Shown here one piece after another: positions 23,164-33,055 of a DNA stretch of 64,000 nt. The position numbers were made by a program, and so were the translations under genes. The number at the start of each line of letters is the position of its first letter. The first letter of the stretch is position 1. The stretch covers positions 1-64,000 of the forward strand of contig JANSJX010000041.1 of NCBI GenBank assembly GCA_026168455.1, read 5' to 3'. Under the pieces are notes generated by a model. It did not search any database, was not told the DNA's origin, and saw nothing but the letters and a program-made list of their open reading frames with translations. Source of the DNA: Theocolax elegans. Lineage: Eukaryota; Arthropoda; Insecta; Hymenoptera; Cerocephalidae.

Positions 23164-24773
23164 CCCGATAAGCGCACTTTTGAAAAAAAGAATTCTTTAA
23201 GAATTAACGAATGTCCGCCATAAATAATTCTATAGGTATTAAATAAGTATCTGTAAAGTATTCTTTATGATCCAAAATTTGAATAATATATATAAAATTA
23301 TTGATTAAATGAAAATTATTCTATGTATACAATATAAGTATTTAAAAAGTATTCTTTTTGAATTATTATATATATTTATAAAGCATTCTTTATAAATAGT
23401 TATAAATATTAATAAAGTAGTCTTTTTGAATTAAAAAAAAAGTTAAAAACTAATATTCTTTTAATTAAAGTACGCCATATAAACGCCATAAAAATATTGA
23501 AAAAGAGTTCGTTTTCAATTCTTTTTTTTGTCTTTATAGGTTATATATTATTGAATATATTTAAATAATTCGTTTATTGATTGTTATGTAATAAATTTAT
23601 TATGTCACTTTATAGTGAAATATTGTAATAAATTACTTATGCACACTTGCACCAATTATTAATATATGGCTTTCAATATATGGTTATAGCATTCTATCTA
23701 AAATTACTTTGCAGTATAGTAAACTTTATGAAATTTTTCTGATTTTCAATTGTAGGTTAAGTTGCCTATCATTGTACTTTTATACAACTAATTAACGTAT
23801 TTGACAAATCTGAATCGACAGGAACGTGCTTACTTTACTTACAAACCGACTAAATCATTAGTTTATTGGTATTAATAACGGAATAATGCAATAAATATTA
23901 ATAAAGTTCCGGAATTATTCAATCGGGGTGTAACAAATAAGGACGATTGGAAGTAAAATATAAAAACGTGTTGATGGCGCAAGCGGTAAGGTTTCCGACT
24001 TTGACGCAGAGGGTCCCAGGTTCGAATCCCGACGTCCGGTGCAGACTTTTTTCGTTATTTAATGTATATTCTATTTAATTTCAGAAAATATATATTTAAT
24101 AAATTAAAATGTTTAAAATGCTAAATAAAATAGAATAAAATAGAAAAATTTGACCCGGCAATCCGCTACAAAATAAATTTTTTATATGGGTTTTTTCACA
24201 CGTTGAAGAGTGAATAAATCATACGAAAAATGATTTTTAACTTGAAGCCGACTGCTGCACTTTTGACTAGTCAAAGAGTGAAATATCACTCCATTCGAGT
24301 GAAATTTCGCTCTTCAAAATTTAGAGAGTGATTTATAAAAGAAATCAAAAAGAATTCTTTCTTAACGGTTTAAAACGACGTTACAATCCGCATAAAGAAA
24401 ACTCAAAAAAGAATTGAACGTCCATGCACATTTGTTGATTCTAAAAGAACTCTTTTTCAATTCTCTATTTGGGTTATTTTTATGGGGACTGACTTTTAGA
24501 AGTATAAAAGAATACTTTTCAAATATTTAATTATTTTTTTTGTAATAAAAGATTTCTTTTTCACTTCTTTAATATGTCCTTCATGGGATGTACCATTCGT
24601 AAAATTTCATTCGAATTTAAAGAATTCTTTATTAATACTTAAAGCATTATAATATACCGGACATTCGTTATATTTATAAGTTATTGTAAAGAATTCTTTT
24701 TAAATTCTTTGAAAAATTAGAATTTAAAAAGAAATCTGTAAAAAATATAATTTATTTCTTTGTCCTTATCGGG
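23164..24773. mobile_element. 1.6-kb non-autonomous TIR element
   Basis: The ends CCCGATAAG and CTTATCGGG are inverted, with further inverted matches just inside (TAACGAATGTCC at 23207 and GGACATTCGTTA at 24660). The empty site in the neighbouring repeat unit (CGTAAAACCTTATAAAAG) shows a 2-bp TT duplication (23162-23163, 24774-24775). The interior is AT-rich with repeated AGAATTCTTT motifs and no transposase frame. It contains a tRNA-like Pol III unit at about 23966-24052. Confidence 0.75.
23966..24052 (+). other. tRNA-like Pol III unit (A box, B box, T-run)
   Basis: TGGCGCAAGCGG (23975-23986) and GGTTCGAATCC (24019-24029) are perfect A- and B-box matches 44 bases apart, followed by a T6 terminator at 24047-24052. 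The stems do not close as a functional tRNA (acceptor and T-stem mismatches), so this is a pseudo-tRNA or SINE head; transcription by Pol III is possible. Confidence 0.6.
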
Positions 24774-25240
24774 TTATAAAGACGTCAAACTTTCGAAAAC
24801 CGGATACATGCCTATTTGGTATAAATAATAAATACGGAATTGCCTGGTAGAATGGGATTAGCAATTTGATTAAGATTTGTTATTACTGGTGCAGCCGGTA
24901 GTAACGGATAGGTCGTACGCCCAATACATGCGTCGATCCTCGTAAAACCTTATAAAAGAACTGTATTGGTTGGTTTAAAATTATGGAATTTAACGGTAGA
25001 CACCGATAGCTGTTAGTGGACAATATAGTGAAAAGCCTTATAGAACCTTATTAATTCAATGCACACGAATACGTCAAATACTCGAAAACCCGATACATGC
25101 CAATTTGTTATAAATAATAAATACGGAATTGCCTGGTTGAACGCGATTAACAATTTGATTAAGATTGTATTTATGGATGTCTCAGCTCATACGATCCGGT
25201 AAACGGACCGTCCATTTATTTTGTTGATCATCATATTGTA

Positions 25241-26084
25241 CTATAAAATGTTTTTTTCTTTTGTGAGGTTTATCTTATAAAATACTATAAGCCTTTATTG
25301 TATAGTATGGTATGAGGTTTTTGCACTCGGAATTCCTTATAGAATCGAATTATAAACCTACTATTAGAAAGCAAAAAAAGATATAAACATATACAGTATT
25401 TCCATGATAAGAGCTTATTAAATTTTTTATCGGGAAATGTGTATGAACTATAATCTTTTCATAGTCATTTCTTTTATTATAGAACCCGATTAATATTTTC
25501 TTGGATGCACTTGTGTAATTCATGTAGTAAAACATCTATACAGGCTTATAATTTTTCAATCAATTTATTACGATATATGCCGATTCTGAATTCATATTGG
25601 TAAAGTGAATAGATTTTTATAAATAATTAAATGAGCATATCTCTATAAAAGCCTATAAATTTATTAGTCTCATAGAAACTGATATATCTTTTACCAGGTA
25701 AAACTTATAAAAACTAAATTTCGGAACTTGTGATTCGTAGCTGTGAGGATTTCATTATAGGTACCGATAAAAAAGAAATCGCCCGATATATTACTTTAAA
25801 TTTTTATCGGCACCCCGATTCAATGTGCCATTATTTTATCGAATTTTATAAGGTCTTTTGAACAGGGAAGCCGTTGCCGAGATAGGTTCTTCTCGAAGCG
25901 ACTGCCGAGATAGGTTTTTATTCCTTTCAGCCGTCGATTTGTAGCTCGCGAGATAATATGAAACATTTGATTTCGTTGCAGTTCTCGCGTATGGTGCCAT
26001 ATGAAAAATCAACTCAGAAAACAGAAAATAAATTTTAGTTACTAGAATCTATAGTTCAAAATTTATTTTAACCTGAAAAAGTTA
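25241..26084. other. AT-rich stretch without recognisable features
   Basis: A short direct repeat GCCGAGATAGGTT occurs at 25876 and 25909. No gene or element was recognised. Confidence 0.4.
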
Positions 26085-27160
26085 AATTTTGCAAATTTTT
26101 TTTAACACCAGTTGCGTTTACGTCTATTTATCTAAAAATTTATTAACTTTTACTATGATACTTAACATGTAATATTGGTTACTAATTATGTCTAGAATTT
26201 ATCCTTCTGGGTTAGAATTTCTAATCTCAAGGTCAATGACTCATAAATTATGTCAATATACTTGAAAAAATTGTAACTTCGCCACTATTGATTTTTTCAT
26301 TCAAAAGTATAAAGGAAGTTGGAAGCAATACCTTTTAAGAGGTTTGTAGCTTGTAAGCGGCATTTAATTTTGTGAAAAGTTATGATAATTCAAAGAAACA
26401 CAAAATTTTTTTAGAAATTTAAATGGAAATTATCATGTAAATTTTTGAAATTGCTTTGTATTTTTTCCAATTATTATAACTTTTTACAGACTTGACGGCC
26501 ACTAATAACCCGTTTAAAAAGTTCCTATTGATTCAGTATTGATTCTGTGATGAAATCATTATGGAATGAATAAATAATAGCTACTGATATTGATCAAAAT
26601 CAATACTGACTCAGTAGTAAGTTCTCACCAAAACGCAAAACTGATTCTTACTGAATTAGTACAAAATCAATAATGAATCAATGCTCTATCATTACGGAAT
26701 CAGTACTGTATCAATTTTGAAATTATTCAATTGAAGAAGGGCTATTAAAAATTCAGTATTCAATCAATTCAGAATCAGCGTCAAATCAATACCCTGCTAA
26801 AAACATTCACGCTGATTGAGTACTGATTTCTCTAAAAAATAAATAAAATAAATTATTTTAGATAATTCTCTAAAAAAAATTAGGTAAAAACAAATAAAAT
26901 TGTCAAAAAAACATAAAATAAATAAAAAAAAGTATTACACATTTTTCTGTTTATGTTAGTTATTGACTCATCCACTTATTAACCGCGTTCAATGCTGCTT
27001 AACTTTCATGATCTAACATTTCTCAGTCTATTCTTAATGCTACATTCACAAACTGTTACAAAGATAATAAAAACATATTTGTAGACATTTCAAAAAGCCC
27101 AGTTAGAATTTATTTTAATGGTATTAATTTTAATGGAATAAACATATTTTTAAACAAATA
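26085..27160. repeat. Dispersed repeat, copy 2 (empty site for the SINE)
   Basis: Direct copy of 19655-20985 without the SINE: AAAAAGCCCAGTTAGAATTT runs straight on to ATTTTAATGGTATTAATTTT. It keeps a diverged 5S-like segment on the minus strand (about 26960-27013, AAGTTAAGCAGCATTGA). Confidence 0.85.
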
Positions 27161-27164
27161 TATA

Positions 27165-27310
27165 TTTAGTAATATATTGTAGCAATATCATATTAATTGT
27201 AACTAGGCTTTCTGAAACGTCTATAAATGTTTTCATTATCTTATTGTAACTGTTTGTGAATGTAGCAGATAGAAGATAGTAAATCATGCAATATAAAATA
27301 CTAAAATCAG
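27165..27310 (-). repeat. Inverted partner of the Pao insertion site
   Basis: The minus strand here (TGATTTTAGTATTTTATATTGCATGATTTACTATC read in parts) matches 28068-28097 joined to 41871-42005, the two flanks of the Pao element. The segments are therefore inverted repeats of one older family, and one of them was the Pao target. Confidence 0.8.
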
Positions 27311-27497
27311 TATGGAAGTAATAACATCTCTTTAAGATTATATTATTCAACATTTCAAGTACATATATTTCATTGATCCAATTGTTAAATATCAAAAAGA
27401 CCTTCTACAAAGGTGTAAAAATTCGCAAGTATGATGTAATTTCGATTACACTTTAGCAATTATTATCTTACTTTATAAAAACTTACTGCAATAGAAA

Positions 27498-27752
27498 CCC
27501 TAACACAAAATCTCACGTGAGAACTCATGTGAGAAATTTTAACGATCGAAAATATTTCTAAAAATCGAAAATATGCTTAAAACGCTTTGAAACCTTGATT
27601 TTTGAACTTATCTGGGGGGTGTTATCACTTAATAAGTGACTCACCATATACATAAATTGATTTCCTATTATTTGAGAAGTTTAAGCAGCGGTCCGGGTGA
27701 AAAGTCGGATGAGATTTTGGCATGAGATCTCACGTGAGATTTTGTAATAGGG
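27498..27752. mobile_element. 255-bp MITE
   Basis: The left end CCCTAACACAAAATCTCACG and right end GTGAGATTTTGTAATAGGG are inverted, and each is followed inward by the palindrome TCTCACGTGAGA. AAA flanks both sides, possibly a 3-bp duplication. Confidence 0.7.
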
Positions 27753-27917
27753 AAATACTGAAATCAAAATGGAATCATCAAGTTTTCTGCTGAAAAATTT
27801 AGTACATTTACTCAAAAAGTATACTACACAAAATTTATTTCATAATTGTTAGCCCTGGCATATCTTACATCAATAAATAAACAATATAATATTAGTATTA
27901 ATACTTGTTTGTGCATA

Positions 27918-28045
27918 TTAATTTCTCCATATGTATTAAAACGTAATTATCTCTTTTTTATTGGTTTAAAATTATTTTTTGTATTTTATTTTAAACCAAT
28001 AATATAGAAATATTTACGTTTTAATACATTATGGAGAAATTAATA
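27918..28045. repeat. 128-bp hairpin
   Basis: TTAATTTCTCCATATGTATT pairs with AATACATTATGGAGAAATTAA, and the centre also pairs (TTGGTTTAAAAT with TTTTAAACCAA). Probably a small fold-back element inside the older repeat that received Pao. Confidence 0.7.
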
Positions 28046-28097
28046 TCGTACAAATGAATATTAGTTCCCTACTGATTTTAGTATTTTCTATTGCATG

Positions 28098-28799
28098 TGC
28101 ACCGTCGTATAGGTGCGTCGCACCAAAAATTAATCTAGTACGACTGATATCCGTAAATAAAATCAAACACAAAATGAGGTGTAAGAATAGAAGTGTATAT
28201 TATTTCGTATATGCAAGCGTGTACAAAAATGATCTCGACGTGTAAGGTTCGAGAGCTTGGACAAGACCGTCTTCAGTTGTATCCTTAAAGGTGTTCGCTG
28301 CGACCCTTTACCATTTTCACATCTGGGATGCAATAAACGAAGTATGTGCATTTTACAATAGTGGGTTTTTCCCGAGACATTAGGAGCCGGAGCACATATG
28401 GTACGGCATAGCCTCGTTGATCGGTCCGCAAATAGGTATGCTAGAATTCGGGTGCAATAAAAAACAAAAGGTACTGCTCGATAGATCGACCAGTATAACA
28501 TTCGCATAGAAAATATTAATCATTAAGCACGGTAACGTTAGAAGTAACAATGGATTTTATAAATATACAACTCACGTAGAAAATTTCGATATTAGGCTAC
28601 AAGCATTGAATTATTCTTAAAGTACATTATAGCATGCAATAAACATTATACTTCTAAGTGTACAGTCGATGTCGTTCAAATAATAAGCGTTAATTACACA
28701 AACGTATTGATAGAATACAACTTATTGTTATTTTGGACTCAGCGAGAGAAGTAATAATAATTCACGTAAATATGAGTAAATCATAGACGCGATTGTTCA
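28098..28799 (-). repeat. 3' LTR of the Pao element
   Basis: Starts TG and ends CA on either strand; 702 bp. It differs from the 5' LTR at seven positions, all transitions, about 1.0%. Confidence 0.95.
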
Positions 28800-28816
28800 T
28801 ACTGCCCCCCTTGAGA
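28800..28816 (-). other. Polypurine tract next to the 3' LTR
   Basis: On the minus strand AAGGGGGGCAG ends a few bases before the 3' LTR, as expected for the plus-strand DNA primer. Confidence 0.7.
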
Positions 28817-28883
28817 GAGTAGCGATCAACATAGTTTTCTTAGTACAAAACCTTTTTTATGTAGTTTAACCGCGATTGTCAAA

Positions 28884-30413
28884 TTATATTTTTTCTCTCG
28901 CTTCTACAGCGATGTTCTCGATAGGAAGAATAGCGATCTTCGCCGCTGATCGTTTTTTCAACCCGTCTTTCGTCTTGATTGTAACAGTGCGTATTACATT
29001 ATCAGTTCCTGGATGAAGTTCGTCGATTCTACCTATACTCCATTCCATAGGTGGAATATTGTCTTCTCTGATTAAAACTAGTTGTCCTTTTTCCAATTTC
29101 GCTTTTTTATTTTTAAATTTATATCGCATATTCAATTCGCTTAAATATTCTTTGTGCCATCGAGTCGAAAAATCTTGCTTAATTTTCGAAATAGTTTCCC
29201 ACGCATTAAGTCGATTATTTGGAAGTTTGCTATAGTTTTGTTCTGGTAGGCCTTTCAAAGAGTCACCGATTAAAAAATGACCTAGCGTAAGTGCATTTAA
29301 ATCATTGATGTCAGTTGACATAGGCGTTAAAGGTCGTGAGTTCAAAATAGCTTCAACTTCAGTGGCAAACGTATAAAATTCTACAAATGTAAATCGTTTA
29401 TCGTACGCTACTCGCTTAAAATGATGTTTAAATTGCTTTACAGTAACTTCCCATAATCCGCCAAAGTTGGGTGCATAGGGAGGAATAAAATGCCATTTTA
29501 TTTCGCGTTTATTCGTGAAAGATTCTAATTCTCTTTTAAATTCGTTGGATTTAAATAATTCGTATAATTTATTTAATTCTGAATGCGCGCCTCGAAAGTT
29601 TGTCGCATTATCGGAATAGATGTGTTCTGGTAGCCCTCGTCGTGATACAAAACGATTTAAGGCAGCTAGGAACGCGCTCGTAGACAAATCTTCAACGATC
29701 TCGATGTGAACAGCTTTGACTGTCATGCAGATAAATATAGCGACGTAACATTTTATGAATTTTGTATTTCGATATTTTTTCTCTTTTATAAAGAATGGTC
29801 CACCGTAGTCTACACCTACGTGATTAAAGGGACGTGATTGACGTATTCTCATACTAGGAAGATTTCCTATTTTATAAGTGTTTAAATTTGGCTTGCAACG
29901 ATAACAAACAATGCAACTTCGTATATATTTTCTTATTTGATTTTTTCCGTTAATTATCCAATACTTTTCTCGTATCGAGTACAATGTATTTTGAATTCCC
30001 GTGTGAAAATTGTTAACATGATAATTTTTGATTATTAGATCTGTAAAATGACTATTTTGAGGCAATATTATCGGATGTCGTTTTGAAAAGGAAATCAATG
30101 CTTTTCTGATTCGTCCGCCGACGCGAAGAATGCCGTGTTTGTCGATAAAAGGATGTAAAGAAGCTAAAAAATTATTATCTTTAATCAGTTTTTTATTTTC
30201 GGGACAATGTAATTCATTGGCAAATGACGTTTTTTGTATTAATCGAATTATTGAGTTCTCAGCTCGATTTAATTCGGTTAAATCGATTGTCAATTCCGGT
30301 TTACGATTAATCTTTTTGACTCTAAATAATAAAGCAAAAATTCGTTTCAATTTTGTTAGTGACGATTGATTTTCTATGATTTTTAATAAATGTTTCATAT
30401 CCGAATTAATCAA
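28884..30413 (-). CDS. Pao integrase region (C-terminal part of pol)
   Basis: 509-codon frame. It has a zinc-binding HHCC region (HVNNFHTG, CIVCYRC), a core with HVGVDYGGPF, SDNATNFRG and a downstream catalytic Glu in GLWEVTVKQFK, and the BEL/Pao-type tail (SRPLTPMSTDINDLNALTLG, RWHKEY). Integrase inserts the cDNA into host chromatin. The frame is separated from the upstream RNase H part by a 1-bp shift in a T-run near 30415 and by a TGA at about 30596-30598, where the family has Trp. The translated start is a convenience of the open frame; in the live element this was inside a polyprotein. Confidence 0.9.
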   Translation of the reverse strand: MINSDMKHLLKIIENQSSLTKLKRIFALLFRVKKINRKPELTIDLTELNRAENSIIRLIQKTSFANELHCPENKKLIKDNNFLASLHPFIDKHGILRVGGRIRKALISFSKRHPIILPQNSHFTDLIIKNYHVNNFHTGIQNTLYSIREKYWIINGKNQIRKYIRSCIVCYRCKPNLNTYKIGNLPSMRIRQSRPFNHVGVDYGGPFFIKEKKYRNTKFIKCYVAIFICMTVKAVHIEIVEDLSTSAFLAALNRFVSRRGLPEHIYSDNATNFRGAHSELNKLYELFKSNEFKRELESFTNKREIKWHFIPPYAPNFGGLWEVTVKQFKHHFKRVAYDKRFTFVEFYTFATEVEAILNSRPLTPMSTDINDLNALTLGHFLIGDSLKGLPEQNYSKLPNNRLNAWETISKIKQDFSTRWHKEYLSELNMRYKFKNKKAKLEKGQLVLIREDNIPPMEWSIGRIDELHPGTDNVIRTVTIKTKDGLKKRSAAKIAILPIENIAVEAREKI

Positions 30414-31153
30414 AAAACATTGAATCCTTTTAATTTCCTTTGATCAGTTACGCCGGGGATCGTCGACTTAGACCAAAGAGTTTTTGATTCTACTAACCAC
30501 TTGGGTCCGTATATCCACAATGAATTTTCTAAAAAATCGTGTGGTAGCTGACCTCTAGATAAAGCGTCCGCGGGATTATCGGAAGATTTGATGTGATGTC
30601 AATCTTTAGAGTTCGTTTTTAGTTGAATGTCGGCGACGCGATTAGCTACGAATGTTTTTAATAAATTTGGGGTTGTATTAATCCAATTAAGCGTAATACT
30701 CGAATCTGACCAAAAGTAAGTATGATTAATGACGATTTTTATTGAATTTTTTACTTGTTCGCATAAGTTGGCAAGGAGTTGAGCACCGCTCAACTCCAAG
30801 CGCGGCAATGTTCTAGTTTTTATGGGAGCTACTCGCGACTTTGAGCATAACAAGAGCGTTTTATATATACCGTCGAACTGTTCTACTCTTAGATAAATAC
30901 AAGCTCCGTAGCCCTTTTCGCTCGCGTCACAGAATCCGTGTAGTTCGACTGTTTTAGACGCATGATTGAAAATTGATCTATCGAACGTAACGTTTTCTAT
31001 AGAGTTTAATTGCGTACAAAAATTGTTCCACGCGTAGTAAATGTCGAGAGATACAGTTTCGTCCCACTCGGTATTCGATTTCCAAATTTCTTGCATGATT
31101 TTCTTCGCGTATAAAATGATGGGACCAAGAAGCCCGAGGGGATCAAATATTTT
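30414..31153 (-). pseudogene. Pao RT C-terminus / RNase H region, broken
   Basis: Recognisable from KIFDPLGLLGPI onward, through FCDASEKGYGACIYLR (RNase H catalytic Asp), LPRLELSGAQLL (Glu) and YFWSDSSITLNWI (Asp). An in-frame TGA follows NSKD, after which the frame continues as DNPADALSRGQL. The 5' boundary at 31153 is abrupt: upstream coding sequence is replaced by the 5' end of the LOA retrotransposon, so the RT core is gone. Confidence 0.85.
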
Positions 31154-31969
31154 ACCCCTTCGAAGAACTGTCACTTTGTCGTGTGCCTGCAAAGGCCAGT
31201 GGAGGGGCTCGTCCAATAAGGGTTAGGATGCCTAATCAAACTTAGCCCAGGGAGAGAGAGTGAATGAAAGGATCCCAGTAAAAGGGGCTCTCCTGTGGCT
31301 GTTGATCCCCTTAATTGGGGCACTCAATTGAATGTAGGCATCCCACTAATAATGGGCTCTCCATCTGTATGGACTCCCTCTGGGTTGAGGGCGAGACTTG
31401 GATCCCCCCATCCCGATTCAGGGATGTAGGGAAACAAGAGCTGGCTCCGTAGCCCTTTTGGAGGCTAAGAACAGTTCCCCAACTCGGTGAAGGCGGTAGT
31501 GCCAGTTGGGACACACACAACAGTACACTAACATATACACTTCTTTCATAACACTCACACATACAAAAACACGACAGTACAGACAGGCATACTTTGGACT
31601 TCTGCGTATACCGCTCAGTGGGTCGGTTCAGTTCTGGGATGCGGGTGCGACGGCCAGAGGGTACAGTGGGAAAACTGGGTTGGCTGGCGCTCCCAGGCCG
31701 CCAGGTAGTACAGGGGCCCGGATCAGTCTAACCAACATGATCTGGCTGCCCTATCAACTGGCGAAAAATCTCCTCAACCTATGCAGTGCCGGTTGGTGAC
31801 CGAATAGGGCCATGCTGGGTTTGGGGGGGGGGCCCTGCCGAGGCCACTGGTGTCGCATCGGTGTCCCTGGTGCTGGACCAATGCCTGCGGTGCGGTTGCG
31901 CGGGGGGAAAAGATGACGCCTTGCATTCTTAACACTCTTACACCCGTATACTAAATATATGAAAAAAAG

Positions 31970-33055
31970 ATGTATAAAAATGAGTATGTACTCAAAGCGC
32001 CAGAGACCGAGGGGCTCCCTAAGCCCAACAGTACTGTAGAGGTGAAACGGGCGGCGGGCGTTCCTGGAACGTCGGCCAATACCGAGACAAAGATCCCAGA
32101 GGCAAGTCGGGCGGCTGCGGGGGCAACCCCAGCGGCAAATACCGGCTTACCTTTGGACAAACAAGAAAAGGAGCAGGCATCTGGTCAAAAGACCGGCAAG
32201 ACTGCACGAAACAAGCACAAAAATCGGAAACATCTCTCGGGAGCGGAACTGAGGAAGAAGCGCCAAGCAGCCACTGCTGCAGAGGCTGACACACCGAGTT
32301 CGTCCAAAAGACAACACTCGGACAGCTCCACTCCCAGAGAAAAGAAAAAGAGGCTCGTTGGAGACGTTCCAAGGAGTTACAGCAGAGCGCTGGCTACTGA
32401 TTTAAAGGTGGCCATCGTTCCTGTCATGTACCCAGAGGAGCGTCTCAGCGAGGATGAAAGCAGTAAAGTAGTTGAATCTCTGGAGGGGGAGATCGACAAC
32501 GCCGAAGACGGAAGCTATTTTCCAAGTTTCTTGGATAATTGGTTCTCGAGGGGAGCTCGTATCTTCCACTGCAGGGACCAAAAAGACAAGGAGTGGCTCA
32601 AAAGCAAGGCCACAAATTGGTCATGTGGGGAGGGCACACATCTCAAAGCAATTGAGATGAGTGACCTCCAGAAGCTCGTCAAAGCTCTGATCTACGCCCC
32701 GGGAACGCATGCTCCCGAGGTAGTGGTGAAGAGATTGAAGAGGCAGAACCCCACATTAAGAGCAGACACGTGGACCGTTATCGACACCAAACAGGTGTCG
32801 GTAGGAGCGGAAGGTAAAAGGAAAGAGGAGACGGCGATCAGGGTGCTGCTGGAGAGGGCTGAGGTCGAGGCATTGAAGGCCCTGGACTTCAGACCTTTCT
32901 GCGGCGCAAGTAGAGCCCACATCGTTCTCTTCAAAGAAAAGGCGGAGGAGGACTCGGATAAAAAGGCAACCGAAACAATGGAGGTTGATCCGGGTCCTGC
33001 TACAGAGGTAGGATGTGAGGTGGCTGAAGAGGGCAAGGGTACACGCGATGCCTAA
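31970..33055 (+). CDS. Non-LTR retrotransposon ORF1 (gag-like)
   Basis: 361 residues. The N-terminal third is basic and low-complexity (KQEKEQASGQKTGKTARNKH, KKRQAATAAE, REKKKRL, nuclear-localisation-like). The C-terminal part has a compact folded region (ARIFHCRDQKDKEWLKSKA, APGTHAPEVVVKRLKRQNP, DTWTVIDTKQVSVG). That region resembles the DUF4780-type domain seen in insect retroelement proteins; this match is from memory. No CCHC knuckles are visible, unlike many I/R1-group ORF1 proteins. It presumably binds element RNA. The stop overlaps the ORF2 start (ATGCCTAA, 33048-33055), suggesting coupled re-initiation. Confidence 0.85.
   Translation: MYKNEYVLKAPETEGLPKPNSTVEVKRAAGVPGTSANTETKIPEASRAAAGATPAANTGLPLDKQEKEQASGQKTGKTARNKHKNRKHLSGAELRKKRQAATAAEADTPSSSKRQHSDSSTPREKKKRLVGDVPRSYSRALATDLKVAIVPVMYPEERLSEDESSKVVESLEGEIDNAEDGSYFPSFLDNWFSRGARIFHCRDQKDKEWLKSKATNWSCGEGTHLKAIEMSDLQKLVKALIYAPGTHAPEVVVKRLKRQNPTLRADTWTVIDTKQVSVGAEGKRKEETAIRVLLERAEVEALKALDFRPFCGASRAHIVLFKEKAEEDSDKKATETMEVDPGPATEVGCEVAEEGKGTRDA

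Larger units (their letters stand above)
23090..25240. repeat. Tandem ~280-bp repeat interrupted by a TIR element
   Basis: Units share GCAGCCGATACAACCCGATA-like starts (23103, 24899, diverged at 25178), ACATGCGTCGAACCTCGTAAAACC (23139 and 24942, diverged) and AAATACGGAATTGCCTGGTT (24833, 25124). The first unit is split at 23163/24774 by a 1.6-kb element, and the second supplies the empty site. Confidence 0.7.
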
